The notes under the pieces were generated by a model. It did no database searches and was not told the DNA's origin. It was given only the letters and a program-made list of their open reading frames with translations. Shown one piece after another: positions 55,006-64,000 of a DNA stretch of 64,000 bases. The stretch comes from Arthrobacter sp. FB24 (lineage in GTDB: Bacteria; Actinomycetota; Actinomycetes; Actinomycetales; Micrococcaceae). Within the stretch, counting starts at the first letter, position 1. Every line of letters starts with the position of its first letter. The stretch lies in contig NC_008541.1 of the NCBI RefSeq assembly GCF_000196235.1, positions 496,001 through 560,000 on the forward strand. Reading direction: 5' to 3'. The position numbers and the translations under genes were made by a program.

Positions 55006-56037
55006 ATGAGCAACAACTACAGTGCACCGCCGCCCGGAGAAAACCGGGCCGGAGATACTGAGAGCTACCCTGAGGTGCCCCGCCCGCCGCAGGGCCGGCA
55101 GGCTCCTCCTTACCCGCCGCAGCAGTTCCAGCAGCACCCATACGCGGCCCAGCCCCACACGGCCCAGCCCCAGCGCAACAACAAGAACCTGATCATTGTG
55201 CTGGCCGCCGTTGCCGCCGCCGTCATCGTTGCGCTGGTCGCCGTTTTCGTCTGGGTCATTCCGGCGTTCAGCAAGCCGCAGGCGGAAGGGAATCCTGCGC
55301 CTGCGGCAACGTCATCCGAAGCCGCGTCATCGGAGGCGGCCGGGGAGAGCCCTGCCCCCGAGGAATCCGCGGCGCCGTCGGCTGATCCCGGCTCGGACGG
55401 GATGCCCGCCGGGGCCTTCCCGCTTCCGGCAGGGTGGGCTGAACTGCAGGGTCCCGCCAAGATTCCGGCCGACGACGACCCGCTGTACAACCGGTTTGTC
55501 ACCGGGGAATCCTCGTTCTCCTACCTGTCCGCCTGGAGCAGCGACGACACGTTCGGGATCACCAAGGATCCGTCCACCGGCGCCCCCATGCAGCAGGTCG
55601 CCAAGGGCACCGAAGAGCGTGACGGTGACGGCATTTCCACGGCCTTCGCCTTCTTCGCAGAGGCGGAGGAAGGCAAGTACGGCAAGGAACCCGCGAAGGT
55701 CCAGGCAGCGATCAAGGACATCGAGGCAAAGCTCAAGGCCATCCCCGCCGCTGAACTGCCGCAGCATCTCGTCGGCCACAAGTGCGCCGGCGGCTTTGAG
55801 GCGTCGACGCCGGAAATCCGGGAGTTCCGCCGTGCGGCCGCTGTCGTGGTCGGCTTCACGTGCACCAATGCCGGGGGCGACGCCATCCGGGCCGTCAACC
55901 TGTTTACCGTGACACCGTGGGGCACGCCGCAGATGGTTGGCGTCAGCGGACACGAAAGCTACTGGAGCGCCAACCCGGAGGCCCTGGAAAAGATCGGCAA
56001 CTCGTACCGGGCGAACCGCTGGAAGCTGGACGGCTAG
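55006..56037 (+). CDS. uncharacterised single-pass membrane protein
   Basis: Not recognised. The 343 residues begin with a Pro/Gln-rich cytoplasmic tail (about 1-58), then one membrane span at about 61-86 (NLIIVLAAVAAAVIVALVAVF). A Ser/Ala/Pro linker follows, then an extracytoplasmic domain (about 130-343) with two cysteines (HKCAGGFEAST, VGFTCTNAGG) that could form a disulphide. Proteins of this layout are common and poorly known in actinobacteria. The ATG has GAAAGGG upstream. It sits between housekeeping genes and may act in envelope function. Confidence 0.75.
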   Translation: MSNNYSAPPPGENRAGDTESYPEVPRPPQGRQAPPYPPQQFQQHPYAAQPHTAQPQRNNKNLIIVLAAVAAAVIVALVAVFVWVIPAFSKPQAEGNPAPAATSSEAASSEAAGESPAPEESAAPSADPGSDGMPAGAFPLPAGWAELQGPAKIPADDDPLYNRFVTGESSFSYLSAWSSDDTFGITKDPSTGAPMQQVAKGTEERDGDGISTAFAFFAEAEEGKYGKEPAKVQAAIKDIEAKLKAIPAAELPQHLVGHKCAGGFEASTPEIREFRRAAAVVVGFTCTNAGGDAIRAVNLFTVTPWGTPQMVGVSGHESYWSANPEALEKIGNSYRANRWKLDG

Positions 56038-56095
56038 CCGGTCCGGTGTCCGTCCCGGCCGGGGCACTGCGGCCACCGGCCGGGTTGGACGCCGC

Positions 56096-56101
56096 TAAAG
56101 T
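56096..56101 (+). promoter_or_regulatory. -10 element for leaderless methylase transcript
   Basis: TAAAGT six bases before the GTG start. No ribosome-binding site is visible at the correct spacing. Confidence 0.4.
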
Positions 56102-56107
56102 TGAGGG

Positions 56108-56782
56108 GTGACTGACCACCCCCAGACCCCAGCCCTGCCCGTTCCTCCACCCGGGGAGGAACCGGAACCCAAGGCGGAGGTCGGCGTCGGGCCCTGGGAA
56201 GGCGAGTTTCCCGAGGGTGAGCACTGGGACCCGGACCTCCTGGCCGACGGGGACCGCCGGAACGTGGTGGACAAGTACCGCTACTGGAAGCACGAGGCCA
56301 TCGTGGCGGACCTCGACTCGAAGCGCCACGACTTCCACATCGCCATCGAAAACTGGCAGCACGACCTCAACATCGGCACCGTCGTGCGCACCGCCAACGC
56401 CTTCCTCGCCAAGGAAGTGCACATCATTGGGCGACGCCGGTGGAATCGCCGCGGAGCCATGGTCACCGACCGCTACCAGCACGTCCGCCACCACCCCACG
56501 GTTGAGGACTTTGTGGCGTGGGCGCAGGGGGAGGGGCTGGCCATCATCGGCATCGACATCTTCCCCGATTCCGTGCCCCTGGAAACCTACGACCTCCCGA
56601 AAAACTGCGTCCTGGTGTTCGGCCAGGAAGGCCCGGGCCTGACTCCGGAAGTCCACGAGGCGGCCGTGGACACCTTGTCGATCGAACAGTTCGGCTCCAC
56701 CCGGTCCATCAACGCGGCGTCCGCTGCGGCCATCGCCATGCACGCCTGGATCCGCCGGCACGTGTTCAGCCAGCACGTCTAA
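56108..56782 (+). CDS. TrmH/SpoU-family RNA methyltransferase
   Basis: This 224-residue protein has three SPOUT motifs: DLNIGTVVRTANAFLA (Asn/Arg), LVFGQEGPGLT and STRSINAASAAAIAMHAW. These bind AdoMet in the knotted fold and methylate a ribose 2'-OH in tRNA or rRNA. The first 60 residues are an acidic/Pro-rich extension. Start is GTG. Its place just upstream of fba is conserved in actinobacteria. Target nucleotide unknown. Confidence 0.9.
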   Translation: MTDHPQTPALPVPPPGEEPEPKAEVGVGPWEGEFPEGEHWDPDLLADGDRRNVVDKYRYWKHEAIVADLDSKRHDFHIAIENWQHDLNIGTVVRTANAFLAKEVHIIGRRRWNRRGAMVTDRYQHVRHHPTVEDFVAWAQGEGLAIIGIDIFPDSVPLETYDLPKNCVLVFGQEGPGLTPEVHEAAVDTLSIEQFGSTRSINAASAAAIAMHAWIRRHVFSQHV

Positions 56783-56990
56783 AACCCCGCCGAGTTGGCA
56801 CTTCGCGGCAATGCCGGCGAGGCAAGGACTGCCGCGTACTGCCACTTCGGGCGCGCGCAGCGCAAAGTGTTACCCGGCCAGTGACCCGAAACACTGCCCC
56901 CGCGCAGAAATGGCTAGGATGGGTGCTAGCCGACGAGGTTCACTCCAGGGTCAACACAACCCGTAGACGAAATTCACTTTAGGAGTCAGC

Positions 56991-58010
<1,020 letters not shown>

Positions 58011-58012
58011 TC

Positions 58013-58435
58013 ATGTCCGACGAGTTCCGCAGGAACCTGATGGGCCCGGAGCCCACGCTCCTGCCCGCGGAGTCCGAGATCTACCAGCACCTGGCTCTCG
58101 GCCAGGAGGCACTGGATCTTGTGGCGAAGCACCCCACGTCCTCGCTTCTGTGGGCCATCCTGGCCGAGGAAGCCTGGAATGAGGGCCGGATTGTCGATTC
58201 CTATGCCTACGCCCGCGTTGGCTACCACCGGGGCCTGGATTCGCTGCGGCGCAACGGCTGGCGCGGCGTGGGACCCATCCCGTGGGAACACGAGCCCAAC
58301 CGCGGCTTCCTGCGCGCCCTGTACGCGCTGGGCCGTGCATCGTCGGCCATCGGCGAGGCAGAGGAACCGGAGCGCATTGAGAAGTTCCTCAATGACTCCG
58401 ATCCCACCGCCAAGGCGGCCATCGAAGGCACGTAA
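58013..58435 (+). CDS. DUF3151 family protein
   Basis: This 140-residue cytoplasmic protein has no membrane or signal segment. The N-terminus MSDEFRRNLMGPEPTLLPAE and HPTSSLLWAILAEEAW are the conserved DUF3151 pattern. The helical middle looks like a TPR-type pair (AYARVGYHRGLDSLRR). The function is unknown. It lies two bases from fba, a pairing kept widely in actinobacteria, so they share a transcript that ends at the terminator at 58444. Confidence 0.88.
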   Translation: MSDEFRRNLMGPEPTLLPAESEIYQHLALGQEALDLVAKHPTSSLLWAILAEEAWNEGRIVDSYAYARVGYHRGLDSLRRNGWRGVGPIPWEHEPNRGFLRALYALGRASSAIGEAEEPERIEKFLNDSDPTAKAAIEGT

Positions 58436-58443
58436 CTGGGTTA

Positions 58444-58487
58444 ACGACGGCGGCTCCCCACCTTTCCGGGTGGGGAGCCGCCGTCGT
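58444..58487. terminator. strong bidirectional terminator
   Basis: A perfect 19-bp stem (58444-58462 with 58469-58487) and six-base loop lies between two convergent genes. Its stem shares GACGGCGGC / GCCGCCGTC with the purA terminator. Confidence 0.85.
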
Positions 58488-58503
58488 ATGTGCTTCAGTG
58501 CGG

Positions 58504-59136
58504 TTAGTTAGCCTTGGTGAGGCCGGTGCGGGCCATGGCGTCTGCGTACACAACGTGCATTTCGTCGAGGTACTGCTGCTGGCGCGCCTCGGTTCCGGCG
58601 AAGGCGCGGCCGCTGAGTGAGCGGACCTTGTAGGTCTTCAGGCCCCGGCGCCACAGCAGCGGCACTTCGGTCTTCAGGAGCAGCTGGGCCAGGCGGTTGG
58701 CTTCGGTACCGTGGGCCACGATCACGGAGGCACGGGGAACCAGCGCGAGGAACTTCAGCAGCGGCTTGAGGCCGGCCGAAATCTGGTCCGGCGTGAACTT
58801 GCCGTTGGGTTCGCCGGGGATGTGCCACGGGTGGACGTTCCAGGGCATGACGAACTCGGGGCGCAGGCCCAGCTTCCACTGCACGCCGAGCATGCGGGTG
58901 GCAGCTTCGCTGTCGCCGGCGGTGATGAAACCGGATTCATCGGCGGTGCCGATGTTGGAGTACAGGCTGATGATGCGGCACTCGTCGACGTCGTGCATCG
59001 GGTCCACGTAGGGGACCACAGTGTCCGGCTTGAGGCTCTGGAAGGTATCGCACAGCTCATTGACAACTGCGACGTTGGGTTCGTAACGGCGGCTCAGAAG
59101 CTGCTCGCGGAAAGATTCAGTAGCCAGGGCTGTCAT
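58504..59136 (-). CDS. conserved protein, tentative uracil-DNA glycosylase-superfamily member
   Basis: This protein of about 210 residues starts at ATG 59136, the more likely start as AGGAG is upstream. It has a possible catalytic strand EFVMPWNVHPWHIPGE and a second motif SVIVAHGTEANRLAQLL, spaced like the two active-site loops of uracil-DNA glycosylases, though the classic sequences are changed. No signal or membrane segment is seen. A DNA-repair role is uncertain and a different hydrolase is possible. It stands alone between a terminator and the methionine-synthase pseudogene. Confidence 0.6.
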   Translation of the reverse strand: MTALATESFREQLLSRRYEPNVAVVNELCDTFQSLKPDTVVPYVDPMHDVDECRIISLYSNIGTADESGFITAGDSEAATRMLGVQWKLGLRPEFVMPWNVHPWHIPGEPNGKFTPDQISAGLKPLLKFLALVPRASVIVAHGTEANRLAQLLLKTEVPLLWRRGLKTYKVRSLSGRAFAGTEARQQQYLDEMHVVYADAMARTGLTKAN

Positions 59137-59355
59137 GTATTGCTGTGTCTCCTGCGGGATCGGTGACGCTGCCACATCGGATGCGGGCAGGCCAATTAGC
59201 GGCACGCCAGATACGGTGTGGTGTGAAAATGTGGTGAGTGGACCGATTCCTGATCGATCCTTATCAGTCTATCAAGCCCGGCGAAATGCCGGGCCGGCCG
59301 TCATCGGCAGACCCGGCATTCAGGTGCACGAGGTGAGGGAGATTACCCTAGGCCG

Positions 59356-60488
59356 TCACCACAGCCGCTTGGTGGCGCGGCGTGCACCTTCGCCCAGGGA
59401 CTCCAGTTTGGCCACGGCAATCTGCGGGTGGACGCGGCGCCCAGCCCGCAGTCGGTGGACGCTATGACGTTCTCGCGCCCCACCAGCTCCGCGAACTTGA
59501 CGATCCTGTCCGCCACCAGGTCCGGGTGCTCCACCACGTTGGTGGCGTGCGAGACGACGCCCGGGATGATGACCTTGCCTTCGGGGAGCCTGGTGTCCTC
59601 CCAGACCCGCCACTCATGTTCGTGCCGGACGTTGGCAGCTTCGAAGGAGTAGGCTCCGGCGTTGACCTGAAGCACCGAGCCGATGATGTCCGCGAAGGGG
59701 ATGTCGGTGGTGTGCGGGCCGTGCCAGGAGCCCCAGCACACGTGCAGGCGGATCTGGTCCTGGGGGAGGTCCCGGAGTGCCCAGTTCGTGGCCTCGACGC
59801 GAAGCTGGATGAACTTCAGGTAGTCCGCCAGGCTCGGCTCGGGATTGATCTGGTCCCAGCTTTCAGCAAGCGAGGGATCATCCAGCTGCACGGTGAGGCC
59901 GGCGTCGATGATTGCCTTGTATTCCTCACGCATGGCGTCGGCGCAGGCATAGACGAGCTCTTCGTCGGAAGCGTAGTACTCGTTGGCCACCCGGGCGCAG
60001 GAGCCGGGGGAGAGGGACGCCACGAAACCCTCGGCCAGCCCGGCAGCGGCCAGGCCAGTCTTCAGGTTGGTGATGTCCGGCGCCACCAGGTCGTGCCCTG
60101 TGTAGGTCAGGGGACCGGCGATCTTGGGCTGGGCGACGCTTTTGCGGTGCGCCAGGATCCCGGACGAGGGGTCGTTATAGGCGTCGTTGAACTTCTGCCT
60201 GTCCCGACGGTCCGGGAAGGACGTGAGCACGATATTGCCGGGCGAGGAACGGTGCACTTCGGCGTCGGCCCAGCGGTCAACGTTCGTGGGCTCCAGCCCG
60301 CCGAGCCGGGAGAAGGAATAGTTCCACCAGGCGCCGTAGTCCACGGAGCTGGCCATGGCGTGGCCGTACTCCCCGTCATTGGGGATGTCGATGCCCACGT
60401 CCTTCTGCCGCTGGACTACGTCCACCACCGAGGTTTCCAGGGTTGCTGCGGCGTCAACGATCCAGGTCTCTCGGCCGCTCGGGATGGG
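59356..60488 (-). pseudogene. cobalamin-independent methionine synthase II-like pseudogene
   Basis: Most of the chain is well preserved (IPNDGEYGHAM, FVASLSPGSCARVANEYY, LTVQLDDPSLAESWDQINPE, LHVCWGSWHGPHTTDIPF, VVSHATNVVEHP), and the residues that bind zinc and folate in MetE-like enzymes are seen (HVCWG, TDCGLG). Two lesions are present. The reading frame shifts at about 59436-59441, where one G is missing after ASTDCGLG; the proper C-terminus (RVHPQIAVAKLESLGEG) continues in another frame to a stop at 59356. The N-terminus lacks the usual THVGSLPR start, and a stop lies just before 60488. A GTG at 60428 could still give a shortened chain. A sequencing error could explain the first lesion but not both. 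Confidence 0.75.
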
Positions 60489-60766
60489 TCACTCTTAATT
60501 CCATTCAAGGAAGATTCCGCAACTCCCTGACCTGGGGTGAAGCTGGTGTGAAGCCGCCCCGGTGAGGGGCTAAAGCGGTGCTTGCCACTCATATCGGCTA
60601 AACTTGGGTGGTAAGAGCCCCGGAACTCTTGCGTTGTGCGTGACGGCCAGTTGGCCGGACAGGTACGGCAGTGGAATTCGGGGCATTCTCATGAACGGCG
60701 TTGTACCTGGCTGGCCACTTCGGTGAACCGGCTGCGGTCCGGCCCGAACGAATGGGGGAGGATCCC
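60489..60766. other. intergenic region upstream of purA
   Basis: About 280 bp with a -10-like TAAACT at 60599-60604 on the plus strand. It includes what should be the missing 5' end of the methionine-synthase gene, but no matching reading frame was found. No riboswitch pattern was recognised. Confidence 0.45.
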
Positions 60767-62056
60767 ATGCCAGCAATCGTGATCGTCGGAGCCCAGTGGG
60801 GCGACGAAGGCAAAGGTAAAGCCACTGACCTGCTTGGCGGCCGCGTCGACTACGTGGTCAAGCCGAACGGCGGCAACAACGCCGGGCACACCGTCGTCGT
60901 GGGCGGTGAGAAGTATGAGCTCAAGCTCCTTCCTGCCGGCATCCTGAGCCCGAACGCGGTTCCGATCATCGGCAACGGCTGCGTGGTGAACCTCGAAGCA
61001 CTGTTCCAGGAAATTGACGGCCTGGAGGCCCGCGGTGCGGACACCTCCAAGCTTCGCGTCTCCGCCAACGCCCACCTTGTGGCGCCCTACCACCAGGTGC
61101 TGGACAAGGTCACCGAGCGCTTCCTCGGCAGCCGTGCCATCGGCACCACCGGCCGCGGCATCGGCCCGGCCTATATGGACAAGGTGGCCCGCCTGGGCAT
61201 CCGCGTGCAGGACGTTTTCGACGCTTCGATCCTGCGCCAGAAGGTCGAAGGATCGCTGCGCCAGAAAAACGAACTCCTCGTCAAGGTCTACAACCGCCGC
61301 GACATCGAGGTGGACGAGATCGTGGACTACTTCCTGTCCTTCGCCGAGCGTCTCCGCCCGCTGGTCATCGACAGCACCTATGTCCTGAACACGGCACTGG
61401 ACGAGGGCAAGGTGGTCCTTATGGAGGGCGGCCAGGCCACCTTCCTGGACGTGGACCACGGCACGTACCCGTTCGTGACCTCCTCCAACCCGACTGCCGG
61501 CGGCGCGTCGGTGGGCTCCGGCATCGGCCCCACCCGCATCTCGCGCTCCATAGGCATCATCAAGGCCTACACCACGCGAGTGGGCGCCGGACCGTTCCCC
61601 ACGGAACTCTTCGATGAGATGGGCATGTACCTGCAGAAGACCGGCGGCGAGTTCGGCGTCAACACAGGCCGCCCCCGCCGCTGCGGCTGGTACGACGCCG
61701 TGCTGGCGCGCCACGCCTCACGCGTCAACGGCTTCACGGACTACTTCGTCACCAAGCTGGACGTGCTGACCGGCATCGAGCAGATCCCGGTCTGCGTGGC
61801 CTACGACGTGGACGGCGTGCGGCACGACGAAATGCCCATGACCCAGACCGAGTTCCACCACGCCAAGCCGATCTTCGAGTACTTCGAGGGCTGGACCGAG
61901 GACATCACCGGCGCGCGCACCCTGGAGGACCTCCCGGAGAACGCCAAGAACTACGTGCTGGCCCTCGAGAAGCTGTCCGGCACGCGGTTCTCGGCGATCG
62001 GCGTCGGCCCGGACCGTGACCAGACCATCGTGGTCAACGATTTGATCAACGACTAA
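60767..62056 (+). CDS. purA: adenylosuccinate synthetase
   Basis: The 429 residues are of normal length. The N-terminal GTP loop is [11 protein letters not shown], with [40 protein letters not shown] and [10 protein letters not shown]. It makes adenylosuccinate from IMP, aspartate and GTP. The ATG at 60767 has GGGGGAGGATC upstream; the longer frame to 60701 has no site. It closes the conserved fba-purA region. Confidence 0.97.
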   Translation: MPAIVIVGAQWGDEGKGKATDLLGGRVDYVVKPNGGNNAGHTVVVGGEKYELKLLPAGILSPNAVPIIGNGCVVNLEALFQEIDGLEARGADTSKLRVSANAHLVAPYHQVLDKVTERFLGSRAIGTTGRGIGPAYMDKVARLGIRVQDVFDASILRQKVEGSLRQKNELLVKVYNRRDIEVDEIVDYFLSFAERLRPLVIDSTYVLNTALDEGKVVLMEGGQATFLDVDHGTYPFVTSSNPTAGGASVGSGIGPTRISRSIGIIKAYTTRVGAGPFPTELFDEMGMYLQKTGGEFGVNTGRPRRCGWYDAVLARHASRVNGFTDYFVTKLDVLTGIEQIPVCVAYDVDGVRHDEMPMTQTEFHHAKPIFEYFEGWTEDITGARTLEDLPENAKNYVLALEKLSGTRFSAIGVGPDRDQTIVVNDLIND

Positions 62057-62091
62057 CGGTTCAGGACTGACGGGCACGTACTGACGTTCGA

Positions 62092-62133
62092 CGACGGCGG
62101 CGGCTCACCTTGAAAGGTGGGCCGCCGCCGTCG
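62092..62133. terminator. terminator of purA
   Basis: GC-rich stem of about 19 bp with one wobble (62092-62110 with 62115-62133) and TGAA loop, between convergent purA and the small protein gene. It resembles the fba-region terminator. Confidence 0.8.
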
Positions 62134-62136
62134 CGG

Positions 62137-62349
62137 TTAATGCTGAATGGATACCGTCTGGTCGGGGGACTGCCTGCTGCGGGTCTGCAGCAGGTGCTGC
62201 TGCAGTTTCGCCTCGGCATCGCGGCGGCGGCGGGCCTGCTCGCGCATGGCCCGCGTTGCGGCGGAACCCTGGGAATTGATCAGCCCGGTCACATGTTTGG
62301 GGGTCGCTGCCGGACCGGCGGCAGGGACGGCCATCACTTCCTCGCTCAT
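62137..62349 (-). CDS. small basic/coiled-coil protein
   Basis: The product has 70 residues. GAGGAT precedes the ATG at the usual distance, and the gene ends right at the purA terminator, which supports it. The middle (ATRAMREQARRRRDAEAKLQ) is a charged helix that could be coiled-coil. No known domain. Confidence 0.5.
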   Translation of the reverse strand: MSEEVMAVPAAGPAATPKHVTGLINSQGSAATRAMREQARRRRDAEAKLQQHLLQTRSRQSPDQTVSIQH

Positions 62350-62602
62350 GCCCGTATCCTCACATTCCTGCCTGCCGCACGTAACCCCCGCGGGCGGAGC
62401 GTTACAGGATCGGGATCTGCACGGCGGCCCTGGCGCCGGTACGTAGTGGTGCGCATGAGACAGGTGATAGCGGGTGTGATTCGGGTACCGGCCACTCGTG
62501 ACCGGTCGGTCAGCCCTCCCTATGTTGGATCCACCGGCACTGCGCTGGGAGTAGGGCTCCCACAGGCAAGTCGTCGGCCGCTAACGGGAGGGGATGGGCG
62601 TC
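62350..62602 (+). other. intergenic region with promoter-like TATGTT
   Basis: About 250 bp between divergent small genes. A TATGTT at 62521-62526 may be the -10 for the HPt-like gene. No strong -35, repeat or RNA was found. Confidence 0.35.
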
Positions 62603-63064
62603 ATGGGTCTCAGCTTGAAGTCAGGTAAGAACAAAACCGGTCCGGAGCCAGGGCTGCCGGAGCGGACCGCAGCACTCGAACAGGGGCCGCGTCGGTACCG
62701 TGCCCGGATCAACCGGGCCCCGGTCCTCGACCCCACGCGGGTGCAGGAGCTCGCCGGGAACATCCACGCCCAAAGCCGGCTTCTTGAATTCCTTAACCTT
62801 TTCCTGGTCCTGCTGCCCTCCAGGGTCAACAATGTGGCAGGTGCCTTGGCCAGCGGAGACCCTCAGGCCGCGAGCGCGGCCGCCCAGAGCCTTGCATCGT
62901 CCGCCGCGATGGCCGGAGCAGCCCGGCTGGAACTCGTTGCCCTGCTCGTCGACAGCGATCTCCGCATTGGTCGGATGGACCGGGCCCGCGAGACCGGCCG
63001 GCGCCTCGGACCGGACGCCGCCGAGCTGGCATCAGCCCTGTCCCGGCTGCTGACAGGCCGCTGA
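62603..63064 (+). CDS. HPt-like protein lacking the phospho-histidine
   Basis: The protein has 153 residues from ATG 62603 (GGAGGGG about ten bases upstream). The C-terminal half (about 70-150) follows the histidine-phosphotransfer helix pattern: LPSRVNNVAGALASGDPQAA, then AAAQSLASSAAMAGAARLEL, matching A-H-S-L-K-x-S-x-x-x-x-G-A with His replaced by Gln95. It cannot be phosphorylated at that site, so it may be a binding or regulatory relic. The N-terminal 60 residues are basic and disordered. Not every HPt-like helix is real HPt, so this call is moderate. Confidence 0.6.
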   Translation: MGLSLKSGKNKTGPEPGLPERTAALEQGPRRYRARINRAPVLDPTRVQELAGNIHAQSRLLEFLNLFLVLLPSRVNNVAGALASGDPQAASAAAQSLASSAAMAGAARLELVALLVDSDLRIGRMDRARETGRRLGPDAAELASALSRLLTGR

Positions 63065-63124
63065 CGGGCCGCTGGCAGCAATCCGGAGATGCCCGGAATG
63101 CTGGTGCTGCCCACGCAGCGGACC

Positions 63125-64000
63125 CTATTCGAAGCGTGTGGCCGTCACCGCTGTGTTGCCGCGGATGAGGCTGAATGTCGCGATGACCGCTCCGAGGGCC
63201 AGGACCAGGCTGAGGCCCAAGGCCAGGAAATACTCGGGCGCAGGCCACGTCACCCGGTACGTGTCGTCAATGAAGGCCACCATGAGCCAGGCCACGAGGA
63301 ACCCCAGGCCGACCGAGAGAAGCACCACGGTCAGGAGCGGGACGGCCGCCTCACGCGTGATGATCCGGCGAAGGACCGAGACGGGCATCCCCATCAGCCG
63401 CATCAGGCCGAGGACTCTCTTCCGGTCCAGGATGGCGGAGGCGGTGGCGACGGCCAGGGACAGCCCGGCTATGGCGATTGCGACAAACATGCCGAGGTAG
63501 GCGAGCGCCGCCAGGCCCTGGATCAGGCGCGTGGAGGACTGCGGCTGGAGGTCCAGCCGGGCAGTGGCCGGGATGGCCGTGACGGCTGAACCGTTCAATG
63601 CCGTGCGGGCGCGGTCCATGGCTTCGGGGGTCCCGTCGGTGCCGAGCACAATCACCACCGGGATTAGTCCATCCAGGTTGGCGGCCGGCGCTGGGGTCAG
63701 TGCCACTGGCTGCGTCGTCCAGTACTGGAGGAACGACGTATCGACGGCGACTGTTTCTGTTGCCGGGATGTCCTCGAACCCAAGGCCGGGAGCGTCCGCG
63801 GCGCGAAGGTAGATTTCCGGGCCGGCATCCCGTTCGGAGAGGGCTGCCGGACCGTAGCCGATGGTGGCGTTCCGGATTCCCGGCAGTTCCCCGGCTGCGC
63901 GGACGGCGTCCGCGACCTGGTCAGGGGTGTGTCCGGCGGCCACGGTCGCGTGGAGGCTGGTGGGCTGGAGGAGGCCGGGCCGGGCAGGAGGCGCCTGCGT
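63125..64000 (-). CDS. FtsX-like ABC transporter permease (3' part, runs off window)
   Basis: The frame is open from the stop at 63125 to the right edge without an internal start in a natural place. The visible 290 residues hold an extracytoplasmic domain (ATETVAVDTSFLQYWTTQP) and three membrane spans near the C-terminus (ALAYLGMFVAIAIAGLSLAV, LLTVVLLSVGLGFLVAWLMV, YFLALGLSLVLALGAVIATF). Between spans lies the FtsX cytoplasmic loop DRKRVLGLMRLMGMPVSVLR. This is the MacB/FtsX permease type, used for lipoprotein, peptide or drug export. The ATPase gene should lie outside the window. Confidence 0.85.
   Translation of the reverse strand, partial: TQAPPARPGLLQPTSLHATVAAGHTPDQVADAVRAAGELPGIRNATIGYGPAALSERDAGPEIYLRAADAPGLGFEDIPATETVAVDTSFLQYWTTQPVALTPAPAANLDGLIPVVIVLGTDGTPEAMDRARTALNGSAVTAIPATARLDLQPQSSTRLIQGLAALAYLGMFVAIAIAGLSLAVATASAILDRKRVLGLMRLMGMPVSVLRRIITREAAVPLLTVVLLSVGLGFLVAWLMVAFIDDTYRVTWPAPEYFLALGLSLVLALGAVIATFSLIRGNTAVTATRFE

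Noticed and set aside
59382..60530. 382-codon plus-strand frame opposite the methionine-synthase pseudogene
   Set aside because: The minus strand encodes conserved MetE-like sequence. The plus frame is a shadow with no recognisable domain.

Overview
The window is high-GC DNA from an actinobacterium, most likely Arthrobacter or Pseudarthrobacter (Micrococcaceae). The grounds are strong G/C bias at third codon positions, frequent GTG starts, extended -10 promoters with leaderless starts, and the order pyrE ... TrmH-type methylase - fba - DUF3151 - purA, which is a conserved actinobacterial neighbourhood. The genus is an inference from general resemblance. No rRNA, tRNA or CRISPR array was seen.

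Region 1-5.7 kb is accessory DNA. It holds a secreted RHS/YD-repeat protein with a short hydrophobic C-terminal tip, a 52-residue two-helix membrane protein overlapping its stop (candidate immunity partner), an IS21-type istB with only the tail of istA, and a serine resolvase. Region 5.7-11.4 kb has a cold-shock protein, an alpha/beta hydrolase, a rifampin-phosphotransferase-like PEP-synthase-family protein with a small barrel protein upstream, and a membrane diguanylate cyclase.

Region 11.4-20.1 kb is an oxidative uronate/glucarate locus. A six-gene leftward operon (ABC importer, glucarate dehydratase, an unknown protein, a zinc alcohol dehydrogenase) diverges from uronate dehydrogenase and an IclR regulator. 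Region 20.1-27.2 kb holds a two-component system, a secreted GlcG/HbpS-type protein, an ankyrin lipoprotein, and a thiolase/CoA-transferase operon (beta-ketoadipate type) divergent from its IclR regulator. A tandem cupredoxin and nadE follow.

Region 29.6-43.6 kb is a second sugar-acid locus. A LacI repressor with an operator over the divergent promoter controls an ABC importer, two sugar-isomerase-like TIM barrels, a Gfo/Idh/MocA oxidoreductase, and the isomerase route of glucuronate breakdown (UxaC, a fructuronate-reductase-like enzyme, a ManD-type mannonate dehydratase). The last gene is an unusual fusion of a gluconokinase domain to a glycoside hydrolase family 3 domain. Both known glucuronate routes are therefore encoded within about 30 kb.

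Region 43.7-50.4 kb has an FAD monooxygenase and a tightly overlapped leftward operon joining an acetyl-CoA synthetase-like enzyme, a two-subunit pyruvate-dehydrogenase-type E1, an E2 with two subunit-binding domains, and a stand-alone acyl carrier protein. From 50.5 kb on the genes are mostly housekeeping or conserved: pyrE, a GAF-ANTAR regulator, a STAS-like protein, a Tat-exported hydrolase, a NagD-like phosphatase, an RNA methylase, fba, DUF3151, a methionine-synthase-II pseudogene with two lesions, purA, a histidine-less HPt-like protein, and the 3' part of an FtsX-type permease gene running off the right edge.
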